From Verrucomicrobiota bacterium (GTDB lineage Bacteria > Verrucomicrobiota > Verrucomicrobiia > Opitutales > Opitutaceae), in contig JAFEGO010000087.1 of the NCBI GenBank assembly GCA_018239845.1, positions 1 to 62,367 on the forward strand: 62,367 nt of DNA. The letters are read 5' to 3'. This document shows positions 1-9,453 of the stretch, in pieces. The notes below the pieces were generated by a model. It ran no database searches, had not been told where the DNA came from, and saw nothing but the letters and a program-made list of their open reading frames with translations. Each line of letters starts with the position of its first letter. The first letter of the stretch is position 1. The translations under genes and the position numbers were made by a program.

Positions 1-1
1 C

Positions 2-2329
2 TACGGCTACTCGACCAACGAGGGCCACTACACCGAGCGCAGCGGTTCGCTGGTCGGCGGCGTGAGCAATGACAAGACCTCCATCACGGTGGCCTTGGAC
101 TATCACCAGCACGACGCGATCTACATGGACAAGCGTCCGTACACCAACCCGATCTACGGTACCTACAGCTCCCCGGGCGTGATCGACATTTACGACAACA
201 CCACGGGCGACGACATTTTCTACGTCCTGAAGCCCGGTCTGAATGCTCCGGCGGTCGTTCCCGGTGGCCAGACCATCGACCAGCTGGTCGCCTCCGGCCA
301 GTACGTCCAGACGCCCGATGACACCGTCTTCCAGCGCTTGAATCTCTCCAAGGGTCAGACCCTGATCCAGTACCTCAAGCGCTACAGCGCGATGGCGAAC
401 TTCGAGCACAAGATCTTCGGCGACCATCTGACCGGCTTCGGCGACATCCTCGCTGCCCGCACGTCCACCTGGTCCCAGCTGAATGCCCAGCCCGTCGTCC
501 CCTACCTCCTCGACCCGTGGGTGACCGTCAATGTCTTCGGCTATGATTCCTATCCGCCGCCGGCGGGCACGAACTACGTGCCGGCTAGCGCTGCCACGAA
601 TCCCTTCAACACCAACTGGCTCGACCAGGGTCAGGCCACTCCTGAGTCCAATCCCGGCTACGGTGACGGCAGCGGCTACGCGGTCGCGGTCCGCAATCGT
701 TTCATCGAGCATCCCCGCGTTTACCAGAATGATTCGGACCTGTTCCGCGTCACCGGTGGTCTCCGCGGCGACATCAACGAGGATCTCCACTGGGAAGCGG
801 GTACCACGCTCAATCGCGCCACCCTCCACTACACGAATCCTGGCGTGCTCAACACCATCGCGCTCAACGATGCCCTCCAGAATGGCACGATCAACCCGTT
901 TGCCATCCAGCAGGCGGCCGGCGCCTTCGATGGCGTGGTCGGCACGGCCTTCGTGAACGAGCTCAGCACGCTGAACTCCTTCGACTTCAAGTTCACCGGC
1001 ACGCCATTCGAGCTGCCCGCGGGCAAGCTCGGCTTCGCGGTCGGCGCTTCCTACACCCGTGAGACGCTCTCGGCTGACCCGGACTCCGGCAGCTTGCCGA
1101 ACTCCTCGGGTACGACCACCGGCTGGGCCAACGCCACGACGTTCCAGGCCTTCAACGCCGAGCGCGATGTCGGCGCCTACTTCGGCGAAGTCAGCGCTCC
1201 GATCACGAGCGCCAAGCAGAACATCCCGGGCTTCTACTCCACCAACGTCGACTTCGCCATCCGCTACGACAAGTACAACGGCAAGGTCGGCTCCTCCACC
1301 ACGCCGCAGGTCAACCTGAGCTGGCTGCCCGTCAACGAGGAGCTCAAGCTCCGTGGTTCCTGGGGCAAGTCGTTCCTCGCTCCCCAGCTGGCCAGCCTCT
1401 ACGGCCCGATCAGCTCCGGCGCCAGCAACTCGATCAACTACACGACGCTCGGCGGCGTGAACAAGACCAAGGTCCAGTTCCAGGCCACCGGCGGTTCCAA
1501 CCCCGACCTGAAGCCGACCAAGGCCAAGGCGTGGAGCACGGGCTTCGTCTATACGCCCAAGTTCCTCAAGGGCTTCACCGCCTCGATTGACTACTCGCAG
1601 ATCGAGCAGACCGACATCGTGAGCGTGGTGCCGCAGGCGACCATCGTGCAGGACGTCGAGCTCAAGGGCACGGCCTCCCCGTACGCCAGCCTCGTCCGCT
1701 TCAACAGCCCGAATGGCGGCGTCGTCACCGGCACCGGCCAGATCAGCAGCCACTCGACCCAGTCGGTCTTCCTGATCAACAACCTCGTCAACCTCGCCGG
1801 CACGAAGGTCAACAGCACGGACATCAACCTCGGCTACAAGTGGAATACGGATTCCGTGGGCAAGTTCGAGGTCAACTCCACCTGGACCTGGTACAACAGC
1901 TACAAGCTCCAGCTGATCCCGACCGAGCAGTACTACGACTACGCGGGCCAGTCCTCTACCAACGCGGGCACGGTTCCGAAGTGGCGCACGTACACCAACC
2001 TCGACTGGTCCTTCAAGGGCCTCGAGGCGGTGGTCGGCGTCACCTACGTCCAGGGCGTCACCGACGTGACGGACGGCGGTGCCAACTCGGCGGGCTTCGT
2101 GCATGTGCCCTCCTTCACCGCGTTTGACGTCGCCCTGTCCTACGACCTGGGCCACCTCAGCGCGAACAAGTGGCTGGACGGCCTGAAGGTCACGATCGGT
2201 GCGAACAACGTCTTCAACAAGATGCCGCCCCTGTCGCCCCTGGCGTTCTCCGACACGAATGCTGACATCGGCACCTACGGTGGCGCCGTTGGCCGCCTCC
2301 TGTACGTGAACGCGAGCTACAAGTTCTAA
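2..2329 (+). CDS. TonB-dependent receptor, 3' part (5' end outside window)
   Basis: The reading frame is open from the first bases of the window, so the signal peptide, plug and first strands are missing and any start codon near position 62 is internal. What remains (about 775 residues) is an outer-membrane beta-barrel rich in alternating aromatic and polar residues. It contains the GSWGKSFLAPQ segment common in TonB-dependent receptors, and ends in ...LLYVNASYKF, the terminal aromatic residue expected for BAM-mediated insertion. It would import a ligand across the outer membrane using TonB energy. The substrate cannot be told from this part. A strong terminator follows 28 bases after the stop, so it ends its transcription unit. 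Confidence 0.9.
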   Translation, partial: YGYSTNEGHYTERSGSLVGGVSNDKTSITVALDYHQHDAIYMDKRPYTNPIYGTYSSPGVIDIYDNTTGDDIFYVLKPGLNAPAVVPGGQTIDQLVASGQYVQTPDDTVFQRLNLSKGQTLIQYLKRYSAMANFEHKIFGDHLTGFGDILAARTSTWSQLNAQPVVPYLLDPWVTVNVFGYDSYPPPAGTNYVPASAATNPFNTNWLDQGQATPESNPGYGDGSGYAVAVRNRFIEHPRVYQNDSDLFRVTGGLRGDINEDLHWEAGTTLNRATLHYTNPGVLNTIALNDALQNGTINPFAIQQAAGAFDGVVGTAFVNELSTLNSFDFKFTGTPFELPAGKLGFAVGASYTRETLSADPDSGSLPNSSGTTTGWANATTFQAFNAERDVGAYFGEVSAPITSAKQNIPGFYSTNVDFAIRYDKYNGKVGSSTTPQVNLSWLPVNEELKLRGSWGKSFLAPQLASLYGPISSGASNSINYTTLGGVNKTKVQFQATGGSNPDLKPTKAKAWSTGFVYTPKFLKGFTASIDYSQIEQTDIVSVVPQATIVQDVELKGTASPYASLVRFNSPNGGVVTGTGQISSHSTQSVFLINNLVNLAGTKVNSTDINLGYKWNTDSVGKFEVNSTWTWYNSYKLQLIPTEQYYDYAGQSSTNAGTVPKWRTYTNLDWSFKGLEAVVGVTYVQGVTDVTDGGANSAGFVHVPSFTAFDVALSYDLGHLSANKWLDGLKVTIGANNVFNKMPPLSPLAFSDTNADIGTYGGAVGRLLYVNASYKF

Positions 2330-2357
2330 GCTGCGGCTAACGCCTTCGGCTTTATCG

Positions 2358-2390
2358 GCCGCCCGGAGCAATCCGGGCGGCTTTTTGTTT
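2358..2390 (+). terminator. Rho-independent terminator of the TonB receptor gene
   Basis: A perfect 10-bp GC-rich stem (2358-2367 with 2372-2381) closes on a GCAA tetraloop and is followed at once by TTTTTGTTTT. It begins 28 bases after the receptor stop codon. Confidence 0.93.
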
Positions 2391-2458
2391 TCCCATATCG
2401 AACCATATCGAACAAAACAGCGTTGTGCGCCCGGGCCGTCCCGCCTACCACTCGCGCC

Positions 2459-3037
2459 ATGAAAAGATCGTTGCTGGTTCTGGTCATGCTCGTGGCGGCG
2501 GTGCGGGTTTGGGCGGCGGATGCCGGCTTCTCCAGCTCGCTGTCCTCCTCCGACCTCAAGGCCACCGGGCTCGACCGGCTCACGCCCGCCGAGCGCCAGC
2601 GCCTCGACGAGCTGATCGCCTCGTATCAGCACGACACCGTGGCGGCCGCGCAAAAGACCGCGGCCGATGCGGTTGCCGCCAAGCAGGCCGCCGAGGCGGA
2701 GGCCAAGGCCGCGAAGGCCGAGGTGGCCGAGTCCAAGGCCGGCAAAAAAGGCTTCTTCGCCAAGGCCAAGGTCATGATCGTGCCCGGTACCCAGATCGAG
2801 TACCTCGAGATCAAGTCCACCATTCCCGGCAAGTTCAGCGGCTGGGGGCCCTACACCGTCTTCCCCCTCGCCAACGGCCAGCGCTGGCAGGTGGCGAACA
2901 ACAACGACAGTTACTACACGCCCAAGCAGGAAAACGTGGAGGTGGAGATCCGCCCCGCGTCCACCGGCGGTTTCTGGATGTACTTCCCCACGCTCAAGTC
3001 CCGCGTGCGCGTGAAGCTGCTCGAGGAGAAGAAGTGA
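2459..3037 (+). CDS. secreted coiled-coil protein of unknown function
   Basis: This is a 192-residue protein starting at the ATG that directly precedes a signal peptide (MKRSLLVLVMLVAAVRVWA, likely cleaved after VWA). A GTG start 12 codons upstream would bury the signal peptide. Residues about 45-100 are an Ala/Glu/Lys-rich helix, probably coiled coil. The last 90 residues look like a small beta domain (GTQIEYLEIKS, GQRWQVANNNDSYY, FWMYFPTLKSRVRVKLLEEKK). A periplasmic or envelope location is inferred. I do not recognise the family; the C-terminal half resembles secreted hypotheticals seen in Opitutales. It stands alone between a terminator and an intergenic repeat. Confidence 0.8.
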   Translation: MKRSLLVLVMLVAAVRVWAADAGFSSSLSSSDLKATGLDRLTPAERQRLDELIASYQHDTVAAAQKTAADAVAAKQAAEAEAKAAKAEVAESKAGKKGFFAKAKVMIVPGTQIEYLEIKSTIPGKFSGWGPYTVFPLANGQRWQVANNNDSYYTPKQENVEVEIRPASTGGFWMYFPTLKSRVRVKLLEEKK

Positions 3038-3091
3038 CCGCCGCGGCCTCCCGCGTATCTAATAAATAATGACATTTTGGCCCGGCCGGTA

Positions 3092-3155
3092 GTGGCTGCG
3101 GCGTCCCCGCCGCAGGGCTTGCGGTTTGCGTAGGGGCGTCGCTGCACGACGCCCG
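3092..3155 (+). repeat. REP-like intergenic hairpins (GTGG and GTAG types)
   Basis: Two adjacent palindromic units fill the gap between convergent genes. The first (3092-3115) has a GTGG head followed by an 8-bp stem CTGCGGCG/CGCCGCAG around TCCC. The second (3130-3155) has a GTAG head, an 8-bp stem GGGCGTCG/CGACGCCC and a 5-base loop. The first unit recurs nearly unchanged at 10607-10667 and 36806-36889. The second has the same architecture as 34105-34130. Confidence 0.75.
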
Positions 3156-3166
3156 TTCGCCTCAAC

Positions 3167-5035
3167 TCAGCGCCCCGCCTTCCACGTCACCGGCCACGCG
3201 TCGAGGTTCGTCGTCCAGTCGAGCGCGGGCAGGCCCGCCGTCGGCGCCTTCAACCCCAGGGTCTTCTTCGCCTGGCCGCGCAGCGGCGTCTTTCGCCCGT
3301 CGGTGAGCTCGATGTTCTCGATGCGCACCTCGCCCACGCCGCGCAGGTTCAGCCGCAGCACGGGCGGATGCGATACGTCGCCGTCCCACTCGACCGGTGC
3401 CGCATGCTCGCGCACGACCATGCCGCGCGGCTGCGCCGCCCGCGTCTGAAACTCGATCGTGTGGCACGACTGGATCGTTTTCCACGTGCCGTCGGCCTGC
3501 TGCTGCTCGACCGCGACGACGTTGAGGCAGGGCTTGAAGTTGTTGACCGCGTAGCAGAGCTGCCAGCGCGCGCCGAAGACCGGCTTGCCGCGCTGCCAGT
3601 CCTTAAACCACTGCGCATCCTGCGCGAGGATCCGCTCGTTGGCCCCGCGCACGCGCCGGTCGCGCGTGAAGCGCCACATCGCCAGCACCGCGCGCTGGCC
3701 GGTCTTGAGGGCCTGCGCGTAGTGTTTCGCCGCTTTGCGGAGCGCCGGCGTGCTCGCGCCGGGTTTCACGCCCGGGGTGGTGGCGGCGCGGCTCGCCTCG
3801 CGCAGAAACACATCGCGCACCGCGAGGTAGTGCCGCAGGTCCACGCTGGTGCGCAGCTGCGCGGGCAGGGCCTTTGATTGCTTCGCCAGCTTCTCAAAGA
3901 ATTTCACCTGCTTGCGGTAGTCGCCCAGCGGTTCGCGGCGCGAGACGGTGTCCCAGCGCTCGTTGGCCTGCCAGAGCGGGTAACCACTGAAAGGATACTT
4001 GTCGCACGCGAAGGCCACGGCCGCGGCCTGCTTCGCCGTCTTCGCGCCAAAGACCCGCGCGAAGCCGCGCTCGAGCATTTTCTTCGGATCAGTCTCGCCA
4101 TCGAGCCACAGGCTGGCCGCGGCGGCATCGACGACGGTGGTGATTTCCATCGCGAGACGGAAAGGCTCCCACGAAGTCACGAGCAGACCGGCGATGTCCA
4201 GCTTCGGCGCCCGTTTCCACCACGAGAGGATGTTGTCGAGGCGGTCGGTGAAGTGGGGGAGGGGCTCGTAGCGGGCGGAGCCGTTCATCGGGCAGCCCCA
4301 GACCTCGAAGCCGCGCGCGCGCAGCTGCTCGCCGAGGTCGGTCTCGGCGAAGTTGAAGAGCTCCACGCGCGGCCGGCGCGGGAAGCCGTAGTAGTACCAC
4401 TCGTAGATGATCAGGTCGGTCGGCAGCTGCGGGATCGCCTCGGGGATGAAGTACAGCATGTCGGCCCACATGCCCATGCGCAGGCCGAGTTTTTGCGTGA
4501 TCTTATGCAGGCGGTTGACGTGCCCGGCGAAGTGGCCGGCGAGGCCGATCTTCGCGATCTCCGCCTTGCTCAGCGGGTGCTGGCCGAGCTGAAACGACTC
4601 GTCGAGGCCGACGTGCACCTTGCCCGCCGTGCAGAAGGGCGCCATGTCGCGCAGCAGCTTTTCCGCGATGTCGAGCGTGCGCGGGTGCAGCGGGCAGATC
4701 TGCCCGGCCGGGATGGCCGAGCCATCGGGGCCGCGCAGCTCGTTGAGCTCGTTCAGCTCGGGGACCTTGATCAGATACTGGGTGTGCCCGAGGAGATTGA
4801 CGATGGGCACGACCTTGATGCCCACGCGCGTCGCCTCGGCGACGAGCTGCGTCATCTCCTTGTACGAGTAGGCGTCGTGGCGCGCGACGCCCGGCAGGCT
4901 GGGAAACTCCACGGCGTCCTCCAGGTGGAGATACAACTCCTGATAACCCCACTCAGCGTAGCGGGGTAGTTGCGCGAGGAGCCAGTCGAGGCGTTCCACC
5001 TGACGGCCGAGGTCCCATTGGAAAGCACGGATCAT
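3167..5035 (-). CDS. GH20-like beta-N-acetylhexosaminidase family protein
   Basis: The protein has about 622 residues. The first ~330 form a TIM-barrel-like region with features of the GH20 hexosaminidase superfamily: a strand-rich start (RAFQWDLGRQVERLDWLLAQL, YQELYLHLED) and the segment VHVGLDES at 140-147. Its adjacent Asp145-Glu146 match the D-E catalytic pair of the family's HxGGDE motif, though one Gly is replaced by Leu. A helical middle and a beta C-terminal region follow. No signal peptide is evident, so a cytoplasmic enzyme acting on imported amino-sugar oligosaccharides is likely. A GTG two codons upstream (5041) is an alternative start. The gene is divergent from the MOSC gene, with only about 58 bases between starts. 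Confidence 0.72.
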   Translation of the reverse strand: MIRAFQWDLGRQVERLDWLLAQLPRYAEWGYQELYLHLEDAVEFPSLPGVARHDAYSYKEMTQLVAEATRVGIKVVPIVNLLGHTQYLIKVPELNELNELRGPDGSAIPAGQICPLHPRTLDIAEKLLRDMAPFCTAGKVHVGLDESFQLGQHPLSKAEIAKIGLAGHFAGHVNRLHKITQKLGLRMGMWADMLYFIPEAIPQLPTDLIIYEWYYYGFPRRPRVELFNFAETDLGEQLRARGFEVWGCPMNGSARYEPLPHFTDRLDNILSWWKRAPKLDIAGLLVTSWEPFRLAMEITTVVDAAAASLWLDGETDPKKMLERGFARVFGAKTAKQAAAVAFACDKYPFSGYPLWQANERWDTVSRREPLGDYRKQVKFFEKLAKQSKALPAQLRTSVDLRHYLAVRDVFLREASRAATTPGVKPGASTPALRKAAKHYAQALKTGQRAVLAMWRFTRDRRVRGANERILAQDAQWFKDWQRGKPVFGARWQLCYAVNNFKPCLNVVAVEQQQADGTWKTIQSCHTIEFQTRAAQPRGMVVREHAAPVEWDGDVSHPPVLRLNLRGVGEVRIENIELTDGRKTPLRGQAKKTLGLKAPTAGLPALDWTTNLDAWPVTWKAGR

Positions 5036-5093
5036 GGGCACCGACTATCAGCGTCTTGTCTTATGCGTCGAGTCTGGTGTAAGTTCTAAGGTA

Positions 5094-5594
5094 ATGCAGG
5101 TCGTCGTCCGCCACCTCTTCATCTCGCCCGGGCACAACTTCTTTGGCCGCCACGGCCAGGCCGCGGGCGAGCACGCCACGATCGGCGTCAACGCCATTAC
5201 CTGCCACGCCAACAAGGGCATCGAGGGCGACCGCTTCTACGGCTACCGCCCCGACTACAAGGGCCAGATCACCTTTTTCTCCTGGGACATCTACGAAGCC
5301 GCCAAGCGCCAGTTTGGCGTCGAGGCGCTCCAGCCCCAGGCCTTCCGTCGCAATGTCCTGCTCTCCGGCATCGATCTCCCCTCCCTGATCGGCCAGCGCT
5401 TCACCCTGGGCGGCGTGGCCTTCCAAGGCACCGAAGAGTGCCGCCCCTGCTACTGGATGAACGGCGCCATCGCCCCCGGCGCCGAGCCCTGGCTCCGCGG
5501 CCACGGCGGCCTGCGGGCCAAGATCCTCACTGACGGACAGCTCACGGTCGGCCCGGCTGAGTTAGCCACTTTAGAGCCAGCTCTGATTGATTAG
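5094..5594 (+). CDS. MOSC domain-containing protein
   Basis: A 166-residue protein that is essentially one MOSC domain, the fold of molybdenum-cofactor sulfurase C-termini and YiiM-type proteins. Visible hallmarks are GIEGDRFYGYRPDYKGQITF, the FRRNVLLSGIDLPSLIGQRFTLGGVAF beta core, and EECRPCYWMN with the conserved Cys that binds sulfur or the molybdopterin dithiolene in the family. The substrate is unknown. The ATG at 5094 is preferred because AAGG lies just upstream; an upstream in-frame ATG at 5034 would overlap the start of the divergent GH20-like gene. Confidence 0.82.
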   Translation: MQVVVRHLFISPGHNFFGRHGQAAGEHATIGVNAITCHANKGIEGDRFYGYRPDYKGQITFFSWDIYEAAKRQFGVEALQPQAFRRNVLLSGIDLPSLIGQRFTLGGVAFQGTEECRPCYWMNGAIAPGAEPWLRGHGGLRAKILTDGQLTVGPAELATLEPALID

Positions 5595-5597
5595 ACT

Positions 5598-5969
5598 TTA
5601 TGGGCCGGTGAGGTATTCGTGGATATCGATTTTGGAGAGGTGATGATAGCTGTCGAACTCCAGGTGGATCGTGAATCCGGAATGGGGACTTACGCGATAG
5701 ATTGATTGAATCTCCGAGTGCGGAAGCGTTTCGCGCACGACTGAGAAATCCAAGCCGGCATAGCGCAAAACTTCCTTCACGTGTTCGAGGCTGTCTCCGA
5801 TGGTTAGCTTCTTGGTCACAACCGCTTCAAAAAGCGGTTTGGCGGCTGCATTTTGCATGCTTTGCTCATGCAGCGCTTCCGAGAAGCCGTGGGTAAACGT
5901 GTATATCCAAAACGCCCCAGCAGCCATCACGATGACGCCAAATACGGCGAGCTTTCGCGACAGGCTCAT
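5598..5969 (-). CDS. small membrane-anchored protein of unknown function
   Basis: This 123-residue protein has one N-terminal hydrophobic segment (LAVFGVIVMAAGAFWIYTF, about 8-26) behind positively charged residues, consistent with a membrane anchor and a periplasmic domain of about 95 residues. The rest (GDSLEHVKEVLRYAGLDFSVV, GFTIHLEFDSYHHLSKIDI) looks like a small alpha/beta domain. No family is recognised. Its base composition is visibly less GC-rich than its neighbours. Its stop lies 4 bases from that of the convergent MOSC gene. Confidence 0.65.
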   Translation of the reverse strand: MSLSRKLAVFGVIVMAAGAFWIYTFTHGFSEALHEQSMQNAAAKPLFEAVVTKKLTIGDSLEHVKEVLRYAGLDFSVVRETLPHSEIQSIYRVSPHSGFTIHLEFDSYHHLSKIDIHEYLTGP

Positions 5970-6005
5970 TGGAGAAGGGCCGGCAGTGAGAACGTTGCGC
6001 TGACC

Positions 6006-6953
6006 TTACCCCTGCTTCTCGCGGATCAGTTTCTCGAGCTTCACGATGTCGGCGGAGAAGGTGCGGATGCCTTCGGCGGTCTTTTCGGTGGCCATCGCGT
6101 CCTCGTTGAGGGCGAAGCGGAAGGACTTTTCGTCGAAGGAGACTTTCTTAAGGTCGGCGCCCGCGGCCTTGGCCGGGTCGAGCTTGCGCACGAGGGGGTC
6201 GGTGGACGCTTTCAGTTCGGCGAGGAGCGAAGGAGCGATGGTGAGGAGGTCGCAGCCGGCGAGCTCGAGGATTTCGCCCTTGTTGCGGAAGCTCGCGCCC
6301 ATCACCTCGGTCTTGTAGCCGAACTTTTTGTAGTACGTGTAGATTTCCGTCACGGACTTCACGCCCGGGTCCTCGGCGCCGACGAAGTCGCGGCCGGCGT
6401 TTTTCTTGTGCCAGTCGAGGATGCGGCCGACGAAGGGCGAGATGAGCTGCACGTTGCTCTCGGCGCAGGCCACGGCCTGGGCGAAGGAGAAGAGCAGGGT
6501 GAGGTTGCAGTGGATGCCTTCCTTGGTGAGCTGCTCGGCGGCCTTGATGCCTTCCCAGGTCGAGGCGAGCTTGATCAGCACGCGCTCGCGGCCGATGCCG
6601 GCTTTTTCGTAGAGCGCGATAATGTCGCGGGCCTTGGCGATCGAGCCGTCGCGGTCAAACGAGAGGCGCGCATCGACCTCGGACGACACGCGGCCGGGGA
6701 CGATCTTCAAAATCTCCAAACCGAAGACAACCAGCAGGCGGTCGATCACGTGGCCGAGGGCGGCACCCTTGCCGGCGTCCTTCACGGCCTGGTCCACGAG
6801 GTGGGCGTAGCCGGGCATCGTGGCGGCCTTCAGGATGAGACTCGGGTTGGTCGTGGCATCCCGGGGCGCGAACTCCTTCATGCTCGCGAAGTCGCCCGTA
6901 TCGGCGACGACGGTGGTGAATTGCTTGAGCTGGTCGAGTTGGTTGGAGGCCAT
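6006..6953 (-). CDS. tal: transaldolase
   Basis: A 315-residue enzyme of the TalB type, which moves a dihydroxyacetone unit between sedoheptulose-7-phosphate and glyceraldehyde-3-phosphate in the non-oxidative pentose phosphate pathway. Hallmarks are [12 protein letters not shown] near the start, the Schiff-base lysine in [16 protein letters not shown], and [18 protein letters not shown]. The length matches the family (about 316). The start at 6953 ([12 protein letters not shown]) fits the family N-terminus; a longer open frame reaching 7103 runs into the end of the cca gene and is rejected. Confidence 0.96.
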   Translation of the reverse strand: MASNQLDQLKQFTTVVADTGDFASMKEFAPRDATTNPSLILKAATMPGYAHLVDQAVKDAGKGAALGHVIDRLLVVFGLEILKIVPGRVSSEVDARLSFDRDGSIAKARDIIALYEKAGIGRERVLIKLASTWEGIKAAEQLTKEGIHCNLTLLFSFAQAVACAESNVQLISPFVGRILDWHKKNAGRDFVGAEDPGVKSVTEIYTYYKKFGYKTEVMGASFRNKGEILELAGCDLLTIAPSLLAELKASTDPLVRKLDPAKAAGADLKKVSFDEKSFRFALNEDAMATEKTAEGIRTFSADIVKLEKLIREKQG

Positions 6954-7011
6954 GATAAATTTTATGGGCTGAGGGTGGGGGAAGCGTGGGTGGAAGAAAA
7001 GATAGGCTCGG

Positions 7012-8427
7012 TTACGTTTTGCGCAAATGGGATTCCAGCCAAACGCGGCCGGTCGTCTCATCGTTGAAGGCCCCGTCGAGCTGCGCCTCAAACGCGGCCT
7101 CAAGCACGGGCGTGAATTCCGGTCCGGGCCGCAGGCCGAGCGCGATCAGGTGGCGGCCGAGGATGATCGGGCGCGGCGCGCTTTCGTCGAGGGCGAGTGC
7201 GCGGGCTTTTTCGACGAGCTGGTCGATGAGGCGGTGCGTCTCAGGCACCTGGCGCGGGGGCCGGCCGTTGCAGTCGGCGCGCATGACGGCGGCGAGTTCG
7301 TCGATCGTCGCGGGCGCGAGGCGGCGGGCGAGGCGGCGCACGCTGGCGTCGCTGAAATTGCCGTCCCAGCCGTGGTGATGCGCGAGGTGGTTGACGACGA
7401 GGGCGCGCACGGGGGCGTCGAGCTCGAGCAGGGCGCCGATGCGGCGGAGAAAGGTTTCCGCGAGTGGGCCGCCCGCGGGCTCGTGGCCGGGGCTCACCCA
7501 GCGGAGCGCGCCGTTTTTCTCGGCCTGGTGCGTGGTCGCGGGCTTGCCGAAATCGTGCGCGAGCACGCCAAACATCAGCACGCGCCGCCGCGCGACGCCG
7601 GCCTCGGCCCACGCGTCGAGCGCCACGAGGGCGTCGAGGCAGTGCTGCGTGTGCGTGAAGACATCGCCCTCGGGGTGCCAACCGGGGTCCTGCGGCGTGC
7701 CGCGCAGCGCCGCGACTTCGGGGAAGTGTCGCAGCCAGCCGCTCTCCTCGAGCACGGCGAGGCCACGCGAGGGGCGCAGGGATTTCACCGCCCATTTTTC
7801 CCACTCGCCCCAGATGCGCTCGAGGGGGAGCTCGGCGTAGCTGTCGGAAATGCTCCGGCACAGCGCCGCCGTCTCCGGCGCGAGCATGAGATCAAAGCGC
7901 GCCGCCAGCTGAAACGCCCGCAGCACGCGCAGCGGGTCTTCCGCGAAGGCCGCGCTGGTGTGCCGCAGCACGCGCGCGCGCAGGTCGGCCTGGCCGCCGT
8001 GCGGGTCGATTATCTCGTGGGTGAAGGGATCGAGCGCGATGGCGTTGATCGTAAAATCCCGCCGCGCCGCCGCCTCGGCGTCGCTCAGCTGGGGATCGGG
8101 CGCCACCGCAAAACCACGGTGACCCGCGCCGGTCTTGGATTCGCGCCGCGGCAGGCTGAAATCGTACTCGGTGCCGGTGGCGTGGCTGCGGACCTTGATG
8201 ACGCCGAAGCTGCGGCCCACGACATTGGTCGCGCCAAACGGCCCGAGCGCGCGGTGCAGCGTTTCAAAGTCCGTCCCCGCCACCTCGAGGTCGAAATCCT
8301 TCGGCTCCAGTCCCAGCAGCCAGTCGCGCACGCCGCCGCCGACGAGCCGCGGCCGGCCCACGCGCCGCACCGCCTCCAGCATCGCGCGGAGGTCGGCCGG
8401 CAGGTGCAGGGGCGCGGTCGGGGTCAT
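7012..8427 (-). CDS. cca: CCA tRNA nucleotidyltransferase / poly(A) polymerase family, with HD domain
   Basis: The 471-residue protein begins with a class II nucleotidyltransferase head: [13 protein letters not shown], then DFDLEVAG carrying the metal-binding acidic pair, then [12 protein letters not shown] and the [27 protein letters not shown] segment of the tRNA-nucleotidyltransferase family. A HD-type domain follows ([29 protein letters not shown]). It would add or repair the 3' CCA end of tRNAs; the HD domain suggests an added phosphohydrolase activity, as in E. coli Cca. The ATG at 8427 gives the expected N-terminus. It lies 13 bases after the DUF423 gene on the same strand. Confidence 0.93.
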   Translation of the reverse strand: MTPTAPLHLPADLRAMLEAVRRVGRPRLVGGGVRDWLLGLEPKDFDLEVAGTDFETLHRALGPFGATNVVGRSFGVIKVRSHATGTEYDFSLPRRESKTGAGHRGFAVAPDPQLSDAEAAARRDFTINAIALDPFTHEIIDPHGGQADLRARVLRHTSAAFAEDPLRVLRAFQLAARFDLMLAPETAALCRSISDSYAELPLERIWGEWEKWAVKSLRPSRGLAVLEESGWLRHFPEVAALRGTPQDPGWHPEGDVFTHTQHCLDALVALDAWAEAGVARRRVLMFGVLAHDFGKPATTHQAEKNGALRWVSPGHEPAGGPLAETFLRRIGALLELDAPVRALVVNHLAHHHGWDGNFSDASVRRLARRLAPATIDELAAVMRADCNGRPPRQVPETHRLIDQLVEKARALALDESAPRPIILGRHLIALGLRPGPEFTPVLEAAFEAQLDGAFNDETTGRVWLESHLRKT

Positions 8428-8440
8428 TTTTATCGGTTAA

Positions 8441-8857
8441 CTACTTCTGCTCATCGACCGCCGCGGGCTTCGCCAGTGCCGCCGCGGCGACAAACAGCCA
8501 GCCGAAGATAAACGCCGTCCCGCCCAGCGGGGGCACCGCCGCGCGGATCACGACCGGGGCCTCCGGGTTGAGCGCCATCACATACAGCCCGCCGGAGAAA
8601 AGCACGATGCCGATGGTCCAGTACCGCACGGCCCAGATCAGGGCCTTGGTGCCGGGATTGGTGCGCAGCCAGACCGCCGCGCCGAAAAGGGCGAGGGTGT
8701 GGACCAGCTGGTAAAAAACCGCCGTCTCCCAGCGGTCGCGCGTGCCGAGCTCGATCAGGGCGGGGCGCAGCGCGTGGGCGCCGAAGGCACCGAGACCGAC
8801 ACCGCTGGCGCCAAAGAGACCGGCTGCCAGCAGCGGAAAGCGATGAGGGGTAGACAT
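8441..8857 (-). CDS. DUF423 family small membrane protein (YgdD-like)
   Basis: A 138-residue protein with four predicted membrane helices (about 8-28, 52-70, 77-97 and 108-128) and the family signature GVGLGAFGAHALRP followed by WETAVFYQLVHTLAL. The function of DUF423 proteins is not established. The start at 8857 (MSTPHRFPLLAAG) places the first helix correctly; a longer frame to 8956 adds an unlikely hydrophilic leader. It probably forms a short unit with cca, 13 bases downstream. Confidence 0.88.
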   Translation of the reverse strand: MSTPHRFPLLAAGLFGASGVGLGAFGAHALRPALIELGTRDRWETAVFYQLVHTLALFGAAVWLRTNPGTKALIWAVRYWTIGIVLFSGGLYVMALNPEAPVVIRAAVPPLGGTAFIFGWLFVAAAALAKPAAVDEQK

Positions 8858-8971
8858 GATGCGACGTTTTGCCCAAAGCCACGGGGAGACAAGCGCGATG
8901 GCGGGCCCCCGGCCAGTCATTCGCCCGGCTGAACCCTCCGAAAACGAGTTATTCACAATGCAGAATGAGGG

Positions 8972-8999
8972 TTGACAGAGGACGCCGAAACTTTAGCTC
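8972..8999 (+). promoter_or_regulatory. putative sigma-70 promoter of rplM-rpsI
   Basis: A perfect TTGACA lies at 8972-8977. A weak -10 candidate, TAGCTC, sits 16 bases downstream at 8994-8999. The rplM start codon follows at 9014. The position fits; the -10 match is poor. Confidence 0.42.
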
Positions 9000-9013
9000 T
9001 AACCTCTTTTCCC

Positions 9014-9442
9014 ATGAAAACGTTCCTCGCCAAGAAGGAGACGGTGCAACCCAAGTGGCATCTCATCGATGCCGAGGGGGTCGTGCTCGGTCGTCTCGCA
9101 GTTAAGGCTGCCAACATCATCCGCGGCCGCCACAAGGCTTCCTACACTCCCACCGTCGACAACGGTGACTTCGTCGTCGTCATCAACGCCGAGAAGGTTG
9201 TGCTCACCGGTAAGAAGGAAGAGCAGAACAAGTACATGTTTTTCTCCGGTTTCGTCGGTGGCGAGAGCTACCGCAAGGTCACCGAGCAGCGCGTGCGCCA
9301 TCCCGAGTTCATCGTCGAGCACGCCGTCAAGGGCATGCTCCCGAAGAACCGCATCGCCGCCAAGATGCTGACCAAGCTCCGCGTGTTCGCCGGTCCGGCC
9401 CACACGCATGAGGCGCAGAACCCGGTCAAGGTTTCCGTCTGA
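9014..9442 (+). CDS. rplM: 50S ribosomal protein L13
   Basis: 142 residues, the usual length for L13. Diagnostic segments are WHLIDAEGVVLGRLA, NIIRGRHKASYTPTVDNGDFVVVINAEKV and HAVKGMLPKN. The ATG at 9014 (MKTFLAKKE) gives the standard N-terminus; an earlier in-frame start at 8972 would coincide with the promoter. rpsI follows after 11 bases, the near-universal L13-S9 pair. Confidence 0.98.
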   Translation: MKTFLAKKETVQPKWHLIDAEGVVLGRLAVKAANIIRGRHKASYTPTVDNGDFVVVINAEKVVLTGKKEEQNKYMFFSGFVGGESYRKVTEQRVRHPEFIVEHAVKGMLPKNRIAAKMLTKLRVFAGPAHTHEAQNPVKVSV

Positions 9443-9453
9443 TCAGTAGCAAC

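Noticed and set aside
6954..7103. longer N-terminus for transaldolase
   Set aside because: The added 50 residues have no family counterpart and run into the end of the cca gene on the same strand.
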